Assembly (NCBI RefSeq): GCF_008329605.1
Contig: NZ_NPKO01000006.1
Coordinates: 1-64,000, forward strand
Length of the DNA: 64,000 bases
Source of the DNA: Mycolicibacterium sp. P9-64
GTDB taxonomy: Bacteria > Actinomycetota > Actinomycetes > Mycobacteriales > Mycobacteriaceae
Reading direction: 5' to 3'
Shown: piece by piece, positions 17,777-26,496 of the stretch
Numbering within the stretch: the first letter of the stretch is position 1
Layout: each line of letters begins with the position of its first letter
The notes under the pieces: model-generated
Seen by the model: the letters and a program-made list of their open reading frames with translations, nothing else
Told to the model about the DNA's origin: nothing
Databases searched by the model: none
Translations under genes and position numbers: made by a program

Positions 17777-18526
17777 ATGACCGTCCCGCAGAGCATGCTG
17801 CTCGCCGGCCGCACCGCATTGGTGACCGGCGCGGCCAGCGGCATCGGTCGCGCCATCGCCGTGCACTTCCTTGCGGCAGGCGCTCGTGTGGTGCTGGCCG
17901 ACCGGGCAGAGTCGGTCGTCGATGCCGCATCCGACATCGGCGGCGTGGCGGGCCTGGTGTTCGACGCCACCGACGAGAACCAGGTGGCCGACACCGTCGC
18001 TGCGGCGGCGGAGGCACTGGGGCGCATCGACGTGCTGGTCACCTCACACGGCATCCTCACCCAGTCGCCGCTGGCGCAGATGCCGCTTGCGCAGTGGCGG
18101 GAGACGCTCGAGGTTGACCTGGCCAGCGTGTTCCTGCTCAACCGCGCGGTGCTGCCCGGCATGCTGGCGGCAGGCGATGGGCGCATCATCAACGTCGCAT
18201 CGCAGCTCGGCATCAAGGGTGGCGCGTCGCTCGCGCACTACGCGGCCGCCAAGGCCGGCGTCATCGCGATGTCCAAGTCGCTCGCGCTAGAAGTCTCTGC
18301 ACGGGGCGTGTTGGTCAATGCGATCGCCCCGGGTCCCATCGAGACGCCGCTGCTGGACGGCATCGAGGAGGACTGGAAGGTCGCCAAGCGGGCCGAGCTC
18401 CCCCTGGGGCGCTTCGGTACGGCCGACGAGGTCGCCCCGACCGCCGTGCTACTCGCGTCCAACCCCGGCGGGAACCTGTTCGTCGGGCAGGTCCTTGGGC
18501 CCAACTCCGGTGACGTGATGCCCTGA
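17777..18526 (+). CDS. Short-chain dehydrogenase/reductase (SDR)
   Basis: 249 residues with TGAASGIGRAIA, a Ser in NVASQLG and the YxxxK motif in HYAAAKAG. The usual NAG motif is replaced by SHG (VTSHGIL), a variation seen in some family members. It should be a functional NAD(P)-dependent dehydrogenase. It is paralogous to the preceding SDR and likely acts in a successive step. The stop shares bases with the start of the next small gene (TGATG), so it is translationally coupled to it. Confidence 0.9.
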   Translation: MTVPQSMLLAGRTALVTGAASGIGRAIAVHFLAAGARVVLADRAESVVDAASDIGGVAGLVFDATDENQVADTVAAAAEALGRIDVLVTSHGILTQSPLAQMPLAQWRETLEVDLASVFLLNRAVLPGMLAAGDGRIINVASQLGIKGGASLAHYAAAKAGVIAMSKSLALEVSARGVLVNAIAPGPIETPLLDGIEEDWKVAKRAELPLGRFGTADEVAPTAVLLASNPGGNLFVGQVLGPNSGDVMP

Positions 18527-18855
18527 TGTGTGGAGCGTGTGGCGCGGGACCCGACGAACCGCTGGCAGCGCTGGTCGCCGGGCCGCGCAGGCGCGCCGCC
18601 ATCGCGGCGGCCGCGACGCGGCTCGGACCCCGGCTGCGGGTCCGGGTTGCCGCGCGGGCCTGGACCGTCGCGGAACGCACTGGACGCGTCACGGTCTGCC
18701 GCACGTTCGACGAACTGCTCGACGTACTCGCACGGTCCGGGGTACCGCGGACGGTCGCCGAGTCCGACCTGCTGAGCGCCGCCGCTGCGGCGTCAGCACA
18801 GCCTGCTGCACTCCAGTCGGTCTCCCAGCGAGATCCCGTGCCCGGCCGGTCCTGA
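18526..18855 (+). CDS. Small Cys-containing hypothetical protein
   Basis: 109 residues starting MCGACGAGPDEPL, with an N-terminal CxxC that could hold zinc or be redox active, then an Arg-rich segment and an Ala-rich tail. The ATG overlaps the upstream SDR stop (TGATG). I do not recognise the family. It may belong to the paf locus and have been separated from pafA by the catabolic cluster, or it may be the last gene of that cluster. Composition is ordinary for the region. The existence of a coding gene is moderately supported. Confidence 0.6.
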   Translation: MCGACGAGPDEPLAALVAGPRRRAAIAAAATRLGPRLRVRVAARAWTVAERTGRVTVCRTFDELLDVLARSGVPRTVAESDLLSAAAAASAQPAALQSVSQRDPVPGRS

Positions 18856-18857
18856 CG

Positions 18858-18944
18858 TCTCCCGTCGCTTCGCTCGCCCCTCGGTGACATCTCCCGTCGC
18901 TTCGCTCGCCCCTTGATGACATCTCCCGTCGCTTCGCTCGCCCC
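18858..18944. repeat. Three tandem 23-bp repeats, period 32
   Basis: Three identical copies of TCTCCCGTCGCTTCGCTCG followed by CCCC start at 18858, 18890 and 18922, separated by the nine-base spacers TCGGTGACA and TTGATGACA. Each unit includes the short imperfect palindrome CGCTTCGCTCG. The array lies between the end of the small Cys protein gene and the pafB promoter. Exact identity suggests recent expansion. Function unknown. Confidence 0.9.
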
Positions 18945-18972
18945 GATGCGCGTGTTTGGACGTCCTTGGCCC

Positions 18973-18978
18973 TACGCT
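18973..18978 (+). promoter_or_regulatory. Leaderless -10 box for pafB
   Basis: TACGCT lies six bases before the GTG of pafB, with no Shine-Dalgarno site. It is placed 29 bases after the end of the tandem repeat array, which therefore covers roughly the -55 to -130 region of this predicted promoter. Confidence 0.5.
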
Positions 18979-18984
18979 GTTTCG

Positions 18985-19980
18985 GTGGGGATCTCCAAAG
19001 TCGAACGGTTGATGAACCTCGTCATCGCACTCCTGTCCACCCGCAGCTTCATCACCGCAGAACGGATCCGCGCAACGGTCTACGGTTACGCCGACAGCCC
19101 CAGCGACGAGGCCTTCTCGCGGATGTTCGAACGCGACAAGAACGAGTTGCGTGACCTCGGCATCCCGCTGGAGACCGGCCGCGTGTCGTCACTGGACCCG
19201 ACCGAGGGCTACCGGATCAACCAGGAGGCCTACGCACTGCCGCCCGTCGAGCTCACGGCCGACGAGGCCGCCGCCGTCGCCGTTGCCACCCAGCTCTGGC
19301 AGTCGCCCGAACTCGTCACCGCCACCCAGGGCGCGCTGCTCAAACTGCGGGCCGCTGGTGTCGACGTCGCTCCCGATGCCGGCGCGACCATCTCGACTGC
19401 AGCGGCCATGCCTGGCCTCCGCGGCTCGGAGGAAGTATTGGGAATCCTGTTGGCGGCCATCGACTCCGGGCAGGCCGTGCAGTTCCAGCACCGCCCGTCG
19501 CGCAGTGATCCGTTCATGACCAGGACCGTCGAGCCGTGGGGTGTGGTCACCCACCGCGGCCGCTGGTACCTCGTCGGCCATGACCGCGACCGCAACGCCA
19601 CCCGTACCTTCCGGCTGTCGCGGATCGGCTCGGAGGTGACCACGGTCGGCCCGCGTGACGCGGTGCGGCGGCCCGACGGCGTCGACCTGCGCGAGATCGT
19701 GAACGGGGCGGTCGCGGAGTGGCCGCCGAGCGCTCAGGCCAGGGTGTGGGTGGCCGAGGGCCGCGCGACCGCACTTCGTCGCCAGGCGGCGGTCACGGTG
19801 TCTCGGACGCTGGCAGGCCGGGCGGGCGACGAGATCGCCATCGACATCGGCAGGCAGGACCGGCTGGCCCGCGAGATCGCCGGATACGGGGCCGACGCCG
19901 TTGTGCTGGACCCGCAGGCGCTGCGCGACGACGTGGTGGACAGGTTGCGCGCCCATGCGGAGGGGATCGCTCGTGTCTAG
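18985..19980 (+). CDS. pafB: DNA-damage response activator subunit PafB
   Basis: 331 residues from GTG (MGISKVERLMNLVIALLSTR), matching the start of known mycobacterial PafB; an open frame runs further upstream through the repeat array but is not supported. It has an N-terminal winged helix, a WYL domain in the middle (about 150-230, with WGVVTHRGRWYLVGHDRDR) and the WCX C-terminal extension. PafB and PafC form the transcription activator of the LexA-independent DNA-damage regulon; in M. tuberculosis the genes are linked to pafA by position, although they are not proteasome components. pafC overlaps its end by eight bases. Confidence 0.95.
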   Translation: MGISKVERLMNLVIALLSTRSFITAERIRATVYGYADSPSDEAFSRMFERDKNELRDLGIPLETGRVSSLDPTEGYRINQEAYALPPVELTADEAAAVAVATQLWQSPELVTATQGALLKLRAAGVDVAPDAGATISTAAAMPGLRGSEEVLGILLAAIDSGQAVQFQHRPSRSDPFMTRTVEPWGVVTHRGRWYLVGHDRDRNATRTFRLSRIGSEVTTVGPRDAVRRPDGVDLREIVNGAVAEWPPSAQARVWVAEGRATALRRQAAVTVSRTLAGRAGDEIAIDIGRQDRLAREIAGYGADAVVLDPQALRDDVVDRLRAHAEGIARV

Positions 19981-20947
19981 CGTCTCAACACGGCTGGTCC
20001 GGCTGCTCAACATGGTGCCGTACTTCCAGGCCAACCCGCGTATCACGTTCGACGAGGCCGCGACCGACCTCGGCGTCAGCGTCAAGCAATTGCGCGAAGA
20101 CCTCGAGCAGCTGTGGCTGTGCGGACTTCCCGGATACAGTCCTGGCGACCTGATCGACTTCGAGATGTCTGGCACGACAATCGAAGTGACGTTCTCGGCG
20201 GGCATGGACCACCCGCTGAGGCTGACGTCGCCGGAGGCAACGGGCATCTCGGTGGCGCTGCGGGCACTGCTCGACGTGCCCGGCATGGTCGATCCCGAGG
20301 CCGCGCGGAGCGCGATCGCCAAGATCGAGTCCGCAGCGGGAACGGCCAAGGAGAGCGGCGGAACGGCGGTCGACGAACCCGCGCCTGCGGAGAGCCATGC
20401 CGCCGCGGCGGTGCGGGCCGCGGTGCGCGACGGCCGCGCGCTGAGCATCGACTACTACTCCGCATCCCACGACACGCTGGCGACGAGGATCGTCGACCCG
20501 ATTCGGGTGGTGCTGGTCGGTGACAACAGCTACGTCGAGGCGTGGTGTCGAACGGCCGAGGCGGTGCGGCTGTTCCGTTTCGACCGCATCGTCGACGCGC
20601 ACGTGCTCGACGAACCTTCGGCACCTCCGGAGCCCGCCGTCCAGGCGGGGCCCGACACGTCACTGTTCGACGCCGATCCGTCCCTTCCCTCGGCGACGCT
20701 CCTGATCGACCGCAGCGCGTCCTGGATGTTCGATTACTACCCGCTGCGCGTCGTCAGGGAACTCGCTGACGGCGCCTTCGAGGCGGCGATGACCTTCGCC
20801 TCCGACGAGTGGATGGCGCGTTTCGTGCTCGGTTTCGGATCAGCGGTGCGGGTGCTGGAACCACAATCGCTGGCCGACCGGGTGCGCGACGTCGCCGTGG
20901 CGGCGCTTGCGGCCTATGAGGGCAGCCCCGTCGACGTCGACGGGTAG
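19973..20947 (+). CDS. pafC: DNA-damage response activator subunit PafC
   Basis: 324 residues from the GTG at 19973, which overlaps the end of pafB. The N-terminal winged helix (STRLVRLLNMVPYFQANPRI), the WYL domain (around 140-215, DGRALSIDYYSASHDTLATR) and the WCX domain are all present. It forms a heterodimer with PafB in most mycobacteria and binds a DNA ligand to activate damage genes. The order pafB-pafC-tatA-tatC-helY is the same as in M. tuberculosis, so this part of the locus is undisturbed. Confidence 0.95.
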   Translation: MSSVSTRLVRLLNMVPYFQANPRITFDEAATDLGVSVKQLREDLEQLWLCGLPGYSPGDLIDFEMSGTTIEVTFSAGMDHPLRLTSPEATGISVALRALLDVPGMVDPEAARSAIAKIESAAGTAKESGGTAVDEPAPAESHAAAAVRAAVRDGRALSIDYYSASHDTLATRIVDPIRVVLVGDNSYVEAWCRTAEAVRLFRFDRIVDAHVLDEPSAPPEPAVQAGPDTSLFDADPSLPSATLLIDRSASWMFDYYPLRVVRELADGAFEAAMTFASDEWMARFVLGFGSAVRVLEPQSLADRVRDVAVAALAAYEGSPVDVDG

Positions 20948-20977
20948 ACTTCACACTGACTTCTGGAGGTGACCGAA

Positions 20978-21232
20978 TTGGGTGGTCTACAACCCTGGCA
21001 TTGGTTGATCGTGATCGCCGTGTTCGTGCTGTTGTTCGGAGCCAAGAAGCTCCCGGACGCGGCGCGCTCATTGGGCAAGTCCATGCGCATCTTCAAGTCC
21101 GAGATCAAGGAGATGCAGGCCGACGGCAAGCCAGAAGAGGCGGCACCGGCCAAGCCGATCGCCTCGGAACGAGTCGACACGGCACCGCCGGCGCCCGCGC
21201 CGGAGCAGTCCTCCGACAAGCACCCCGCCTGA
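20978..21232 (+). CDS. tatA: Sec-independent translocase subunit TatA
   Basis: 84 residues from TTG at 20978, with a GGAGG site eight bases upstream; a GTG at 20969 overlaps that site and is less likely. MGGLQPWHWLIVIAVFVLLF is the single transmembrane helix and is followed by the amphipathic GAKKLPDAARSLGKSMRIFK helix. The rest is an acidic and Pro/Ala-rich tail. TatA oligomers form the transport path for folded twin-arginine substrates together with TatC, encoded 41 bases downstream. Confidence 0.95.
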   Translation: MGGLQPWHWLIVIAVFVLLFGAKKLPDAARSLGKSMRIFKSEIKEMQADGKPEEAAPAKPIASERVDTAPPAPAPEQSSDKHPA

Positions 21233-21273
21233 CGCACGCCCTTGACGACCGCGGCACGCTGCCGCGTCGCTGA

Positions 21274-22239
21274 GTGGCGTCCAACGACGAGCCCGTGCAG
21301 ACCTCCGGAATCTTCTCCAAGCTTGACCCGCGCCGCCGACGGTCGCGGGCCAATCCCGACGGCACGATGTCGCTCGTCGACCATCTGCAGGAGCTTCGCA
21401 ACCGACTGCTGATCGCGGTCGCCGCGATCGTCGTCACCACGACCCTCGGGTTCTTCTGGTACTCGCACGGCGTGTTCGGACTTCCCAGCCTCGGTGACTG
21501 GCTGCGCGGTCCGTACTGTTCCCTGCCCGCCTCGGCGCGCGCCACCATCGCCCCCGACGGCCAGTGCCGGCTGCTCGCCACGGCGCCGTTCGACCAGTTC
21601 ATGCTGCGGCTCAAGGTCGCGCTCACCGCGGGCGTCGTGCTGGCCTGCCCGGTCTGGCTGCATCAGCTGTGGGCGTTCATCACCCCCGGTCTGTACAAGA
21701 AGGAGCGCCGGTTCGCCTCGGTGTTCGTCGGCTTCGGAGCCATCTTGTTCATCGGCGGCACCGTTCTGGCCTATGTGGTGATGGCCAAGGCGTTGAGCTT
21801 CCTGCTGACGGTCGGCAGCGACGTCCAGATCACCGCGCTCTCGGGTGAGCAGTACTTCGGCTTCCTGATCAACCTGCTGCTGGTGTTCGGCATCAGCTTC
21901 GAGTTCCCGCTGCTGATCATCATGCTGAACCTGGTCGGGATGCTCACTTACGAGCGGCTGAAGGCGTGGCGTCGCGGGCTGATCTTCGGCATGTTCGTGT
22001 TCGCCGCACTGGCGACCCCCGGCTCGGATCCGTTCTCGATGCTGGCGCTGGCGTTGGCACTGACGCTGCTGCTGGAGCTGGCCATTCAGGTGGCGCGGTT
22101 CAACGACAGGCGCAAGGCGCGCCGCGCCGACGACGTCCCCGACGACGAGGCCGCCCCGATCGGGGAGGCCGAGCCCGTCGAAGCGCCCTCCACGGTGCCC
22201 ACTCCGTCCCGGCTGACGGTCGATGACCAAGCCACCTGA
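21274..22239 (+). CDS. tatC: Sec-independent translocase subunit TatC
   Basis: 321 residues from GTG. Six predicted transmembrane helices follow the cytosolic segment MSLVDHLQELRNRLL, which holds the twin-arginine recognition residues of the family. The conserved Phe/Glu-containing cytosolic loop (FITPGLYKKERR) is present. The C-terminal tail after about residue 280 is acidic and Pro-rich, as in mycobacterial TatC. It is the receptor subunit for twin-arginine signal peptides. The gene overlaps helY by 17 bases. Confidence 0.95.
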   Translation: MASNDEPVQTSGIFSKLDPRRRRSRANPDGTMSLVDHLQELRNRLLIAVAAIVVTTTLGFFWYSHGVFGLPSLGDWLRGPYCSLPASARATIAPDGQCRLLATAPFDQFMLRLKVALTAGVVLACPVWLHQLWAFITPGLYKKERRFASVFVGFGAILFIGGTVLAYVVMAKALSFLLTVGSDVQITALSGEQYFGFLINLLLVFGISFEFPLLIIMLNLVGMLTYERLKAWRRGLIFGMFVFAALATPGSDPFSMLALALALTLLLELAIQVARFNDRRKARRADDVPDDEAAPIGEAEPVEAPSTVPTPSRLTVDDQAT

Positions 22240-24988
22240 CCTGACCCCCGAGCTGAGCCGCTTCGCCGGAGAGCTGCCGTTCGGCCTCGACGGATTCCAG
22301 TTGCGGGCGTGCACGGCGCTGGAGGCCGGGCATGGCGTGCTGGTGTGCGCGCCGACGGGCGCGGGCAAGACGGTGGTCGGCGAGTTCGCCGTGCACCTGG
22401 CCCTTGCCGCAGGTCGCAAGTGCTTCTACACCACGCCCATCAAGGCCCTGAGCAATCAGAAGCACACCGACCTGGTGCGCCGCTACGGTGCGGAGAAGGT
22501 CGGCCTGCTCACCGGTGATCAGTCGATCAACGGAGACGCGCCAGTGGTCGTCATGACCACCGAGGTGCTTCGCAACATGCTGTATGCGAATTCGGCTGCC
22601 TTGCAGGGGCTTTCGCATGTCGTGATGGACGAGGTGCACTTCCTTGCCGACCGCATGCGCGGCGCGGTGTGGGAGGAGGTGATCCTGCACCTGTCAGAAG
22701 ACGTCCGCCTGGTCAGCCTCTCGGCGACGGTGAGCAACGCCGAAGAGTTCGGCGGCTGGATTCAGACCGTGCGTGGCGACACCACCGTCGTGGTCGACGA
22801 ACACCGGCCGGTGCCGCTGTGGCAGCACATGATGGTCGGCAATCGGCTCTTCGACCTGTTCGAAGGCGACCAGACCGTTGGCAGCCCCACGTTGGTGGAT
22901 GCCGAACTGCTGCGGCACATCTCGCTGCGCAAGGAGGCCGACCGGCTTTCCGACTGGCAGCCGCGCGGGCGGGGGCGGCCCGGCCGTCGCGATCACGGGG
23001 GCGGCAGGCCGACCATGTACCGGCCGCCGCAGCGTCCCGAAGTGATCGGCACGCTGGACAAGGAGGGGTTGCTCCCGGCGATCACCTTCATCTTCTCGCG
23101 CGCCGGGTGCGACGCCGCGGTCAAGCAATGCCTGCGCTCACCGCTGCGGCTCACCAACCCCGACGAGCGCGCACGCATCGCCGAGGTCATCGACCGGCGC
23201 TGCGCAGAACTGCCGGAGTCCGATTTGGTCGTGCTCGGCTACTACGACTGGCGTGAGGGCCTGCTGCGCGGGCTGGCCGCCCACCACGCCGGCCTGCTGC
23301 CGGTGTTCCGGCACACCGTCGAGGAACTCTTCACCGCCGGTTTGGTGAAGGCGGTGTTCGCCACCGAGACATTGGCGTTGGGCATCAACATGCCCGCCCG
23401 AACCGTCGTGCTGGAACGCCTGGTGAAGTACAACGGCGAAGAGCACGCACCGCTCACGCCGGGGGAGTACACCCAGCTGACCGGCCGGGCGGGCAGACGC
23501 GGCATCGACGTCGAGGGACACGCCGTCGTGTTGTGGCAGCCCAACGACGACTCGGTCGATCCCGCCGACGTCGCAGGCCTCGCCTCCACCAGGACGTTCC
23601 CCTTGCGCAGTTCGTTTGCGCCGTCGTACAACATGACGATCAACCTGGTCCAGCACATGGGCCCGGAGCAGGCGCACCGGCTGCTCGAGCGGTCCTTCGC
23701 CCAGTACCAGGCCGACCGGTCGGTGGTGAGCCTGGTCAAGGGCGTCGAGCGCGGCGAGCGGATGCTCGGCGACATCGCCAAGGAACTCGGCGGGCCCGAT
23801 GCGCCGATCCTGGAGTACGCGCGGCTGCGGGCAGCGATCACGGCGCGGGAACGCTCGCAGGCGCGGGCCTCGCGGGTGCAGCGCCGCAGGGCCACCAACG
23901 ATGCGCTGACCGCGTTGCGCCGCGGCGACATCATCGCGATCGGCCAGGGCAAGCGCGGCGGATTGGCCGTGGTGCTCGAGCCCGCCATCGACGACGACGA
24001 ACCGCGGCCGCTCGTCCTGACCGAACACCGTTGGGCGGGCAGGATTTCCTCGGCCGACTACACAGGAGCGTCAGCGAAGCTGGGCACCATGACGCTGCCC
24101 AAGCGTGTCGAGCACCGGCAACCGCGGGTGCGGCGTGACCTTGCCTCGGCGCTGCTCTCGGCGGCGAAGGATCTCGACGTGCCGTCGCGCAAGCGCAGCG
24201 GAGCCTCCGAGGATCCCGACATCGATCCCCAATTGCTGGTGCTGCGCGAACAGCTGCGAAATCATCCAGGCCATCACGCATCCGACCGGGAAGCGCTGGT
24301 GCGAACGGCCGAGCGGTACCTGCGGATCGAGCGCGACAACGAACAGATTCAGCAGAAGGTGTCAGCGGCGACCAACTCGCTGGCGCGCACGTTCGACCGA
24401 ATCGTGCTGCTGCTCACCGAACGTCGCTTCATCGACGAACGCGACGGCGACCTGACGGCCACCGAGGACGGCAGGGTGCTTGCGCGGATCTACAGCGAGA
24501 GCGACCTGTTGGTGGCCGAATGCCTCCGGCACGGTGCGTGGGACGGTCTGCAACCTGCCGAGCTGGCAGCCGTCGTCTCGTCGGTGTTGTACGAATCACG
24601 CGGCGACACAGCCGGTCCGGCACCCAGCGCTGACGTCGCGTCGGCCGCTGTGCGCCGGGCGTTGGCCCAGACCCGCCGGTTGTGGACGGACATCAAATCC
24701 GACGAGCAACGTCACCGCCTACCACCCAGTCGCGAACCTGACCCCGGCTTCGTGGCGGCCGTTTACCGTTGGGCGACCAGCGGTGACCTGACGTCCACGC
24801 TGGCAGCGTCCGACGCCAATGGCAGTGGAACCCCGTTGTCCGCTGGTGATTTCGTGCGGTGGTGCCGCCAGGTGCTCGACCTGCTCGACCAGGTCCGCAT
24901 CGCCGCGCCGACACCGGCCCTACGCGCGGCCGCGAAACGCGCCATCGGCGACATTCGGCGCGGCGTCGTAGCAGTCGACTCAGGGTAG
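22223..24988 (+). CDS. helY: Ski2-like DEAD/DEAH-box helicase HelY
   Basis: 921 residues, close to the known HelY length. Motif I is CAPTGAGKT (42-50, K49), motif II is DEVH (136-139), motif III is SATVSN, and motif VI lies in QLTGRAGRRGID. The C-terminal region carries the RNA-helicase DSHCT-type domain. It is related to Ski2/Mtr4 RNA helicases, suggesting RNA surveillance, although the substrates in mycobacteria are not settled. The ATG lies inside the tatC gene, so it is translationally coupled to the pafB-pafC-tatA-tatC group. Confidence 0.93.
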   Translation: MTKPPDLTPELSRFAGELPFGLDGFQLRACTALEAGHGVLVCAPTGAGKTVVGEFAVHLALAAGRKCFYTTPIKALSNQKHTDLVRRYGAEKVGLLTGDQSINGDAPVVVMTTEVLRNMLYANSAALQGLSHVVMDEVHFLADRMRGAVWEEVILHLSEDVRLVSLSATVSNAEEFGGWIQTVRGDTTVVVDEHRPVPLWQHMMVGNRLFDLFEGDQTVGSPTLVDAELLRHISLRKEADRLSDWQPRGRGRPGRRDHGGGRPTMYRPPQRPEVIGTLDKEGLLPAITFIFSRAGCDAAVKQCLRSPLRLTNPDERARIAEVIDRRCAELPESDLVVLGYYDWREGLLRGLAAHHAGLLPVFRHTVEELFTAGLVKAVFATETLALGINMPARTVVLERLVKYNGEEHAPLTPGEYTQLTGRAGRRGIDVEGHAVVLWQPNDDSVDPADVAGLASTRTFPLRSSFAPSYNMTINLVQHMGPEQAHRLLERSFAQYQADRSVVSLVKGVERGERMLGDIAKELGGPDAPILEYARLRAAITARERSQARASRVQRRRATNDALTALRRGDIIAIGQGKRGGLAVVLEPAIDDDEPRPLVLTEHRWAGRISSADYTGASAKLGTMTLPKRVEHRQPRVRRDLASALLSAAKDLDVPSRKRSGASEDPDIDPQLLVLREQLRNHPGHHASDREALVRTAERYLRIERDNEQIQQKVSAATNSLARTFDRIVLLLTERRFIDERDGDLTATEDGRVLARIYSESDLLVAECLRHGAWDGLQPAELAAVVSSVLYESRGDTAGPAPSADVASAAVRRALAQTRRLWTDIKSDEQRHRLPPSREPDPGFVAAVYRWATSGDLTSTLAASDANGSGTPLSAGDFVRWCRQVLDLLDQVRIAAPTPALRAAAKRAIGDIRRGVVAVDSG

Positions 24989-25006
24989 TCGGGGACTGTT
25001 GAGGCC

Positions 25007-25522
25007 ATGAGCGGGTACGACCCCGACGTGCTGGCCACCGGGTTGGACGTGATCTTCTGCGGGATCAACCCGGCATCCAGCGCGGCCGCCGACGGGCACA
25101 ACTTCTCGAACGGGAGCAATCGCTTCTGGGCGGTCCTGCACCTGGCGGGGTTCACCGACACCCGCCTGCGGCCAGAAGGCGAGCGCCGACTGCTCGACTA
25201 CGGCTGCGGCATCACCGCGGTCGTCGAGCGCCCGACGCCGACGGCCGCCGAGATCGCCCCCGCCGAATTCCGGGAGGCGCGGCCCTCCTTCGAAGCGAAG
25301 GTGTGCGAATACCGCCCACGGGTGGTTGCCTTCCTCGGCAAGCGTGCCCTCTCGGCAATGCTGTCGACGTCCGACATCGGTTGGGGCAGGCAGCCTTTGG
25401 AATTCGGTGGCGCGACGGCGTGGGTGCTGCCCAACCCGAGCGGCCTCAACCGGGGCTTCAGCCTCGACGCGCTCGTTCGTGCGTACTCTGAACTTCACGC
25501 CGCCGTCGCTGGAGTCAACTGA
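25007..25522 (+). CDS. mug: Mismatch-specific uracil/thymine DNA glycosylase (Mug/TDG family)
   Basis: 171 residues. The catalytic motif FCGINPASS near the N-terminus and the NPSGLNRGF motif near the C-terminus define the Mug/TDG branch of the uracil-DNA glycosylase superfamily, which removes uracil, thymine or ethenocytosine opposite guanine. The gene starts 18 bases after helY, on the same strand, probably as the last gene of that group. Confidence 0.9.
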   Translation: MSGYDPDVLATGLDVIFCGINPASSAAADGHNFSNGSNRFWAVLHLAGFTDTRLRPEGERRLLDYGCGITAVVERPTPTAAEIAPAEFREARPSFEAKVCEYRPRVVAFLGKRALSAMLSTSDIGWGRQPLEFGGATAWVLPNPSGLNRGFSLDALVRAYSELHAAVAGVN

Positions 25523-25700
25523 CGGCACCACCCCAACCACGATGGCAGGCAAGGCCGTTCCGGCGCACCAGGGAACACCCGCAGTCAGCGGCCAAGACCG
25601 TTCGGCCGCGCCGGGGCAGACCAAACCCTGCTTACCCATGCGGAACGGTAGGCTGTCGCCCAACGCTTCGGTTATGGCGAATGAGGACCAAGGAGAGACG

Positions 25701-26492
25701 ATGAGCGGACCGCAGGGATCCGACCCGACGCAACAATGGCCGGGTCAGCAGCCGCAGGGTGACCAGCCCGCGTGGCAGCAGCCTTCGGCTCCCGACCAAC
25801 CCACCACCGAGGCCCCTGCCTGGGGTGCGCCACCTGCGTACACGCCGCCGCAGTACCCGGGTTACGCGCAGCCGGATCAGGGGCAGCAGCCCCCGACCTA
25901 CACGCCGCCGCAGTACCCCCAGCAGGGTGACCAGTACGGCCAGCCCACTGCCTACAGTCCTGCGTCGTACCAGCAGCCCGGTCAGTACGGCCAGCAGCCT
26001 CAGTACGGACAACAGCCTCAGTACGGCCAGCAGCCGGGCCAATATGGCCAGCAGCCCGGTCAGTTCGGACAGCCGGGTCAGTACGGGCAATATGGCCAGC
26101 AGCCGGGCCAGGAGTTCTCGCCGTACGGTTCGACGGCCACCGAGGCGAAGGCCAAGAAGTCAACGGGCCTGATCCTCGGCGTGGTCGGCGGGCTCGCCGC
26201 CGTCATCATTGCCGTCGTGGGTGTCCTCGGCTTCTGGAAGCCCGGCTTCTTCGTCACCACCAAGCTCGACGTCAACGCGGCCCAGACGGGTGTGGCGCAG
26301 ATCCTGTCCGACGAGGCCAACGGTTACGGCGCGAAGAACGTCAAGGACGTCAAGTGCAACGACGGCTCCAGCCCGACGGTGAAGAAGGGTGACACCTTCG
26401 ACTGCGAGGTCAGCATCGACGGCACCAAGCGTCAGGTCACCGTGACGTTCCAGGACGACAGCGGTACCTACGAGGTCGGCAGGCCGAAGTAG
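25701..26492 (+). CDS. Pro/Gln/Gly-rich membrane protein with DUF4333 domain
   Basis: 263 residues from ATG with AAGGAGAG upstream. Residues 1-150 are a low-complexity Gln/Gly/Pro/Tyr tract without Cys. A single transmembrane helix follows (about 156-180, GLILGVVGGLAAVIIAVVGV), then a DUF4333-like extracytoplasmic domain with two cysteines, CNDGSSPTVKKGDTFDC, likely a disulfide. It matches the conserved membrane protein next to helY in M. tuberculosis (Rv2091c position). The tract may mediate weak polymer-like interactions on the cytoplasmic face. Function unknown. Confidence 0.85.
   Translation: MSGPQGSDPTQQWPGQQPQGDQPAWQQPSAPDQPTTEAPAWGAPPAYTPPQYPGYAQPDQGQQPPTYTPPQYPQQGDQYGQPTAYSPASYQQPGQYGQQPQYGQQPQYGQQPGQYGQQPGQFGQPGQYGQYGQQPGQEFSPYGSTATEAKAKKSTGLILGVVGGLAAVIIAVVGVLGFWKPGFFVTTKLDVNAAQTGVAQILSDEANGYGAKNVKDVKCNDGSSPTVKKGDTFDCEVSIDGTKRQVTVTFQDDSGTYEVGRPK
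25978..26112 (+). repeat. Degenerate Gln/Tyr/Gly tandem coding repeat
   Basis: Repeated units of the type CAGTACGGCCAGCAGCC, about 18-24 bases apart, encode GQYGQQP, PQYGQQP and GQFGQP units inside the DUF4333 protein. Units differ mostly in third codon positions. Such tracts can change length by slippage in steps that keep the reading frame. Confidence 0.75.
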
Positions 26493-26496
26493 CTTC

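Noticed and set aside
18858..18944. A CRISPR array
   Set aside because: There are only three short repeats with nine-base, similar spacers and no cas genes.
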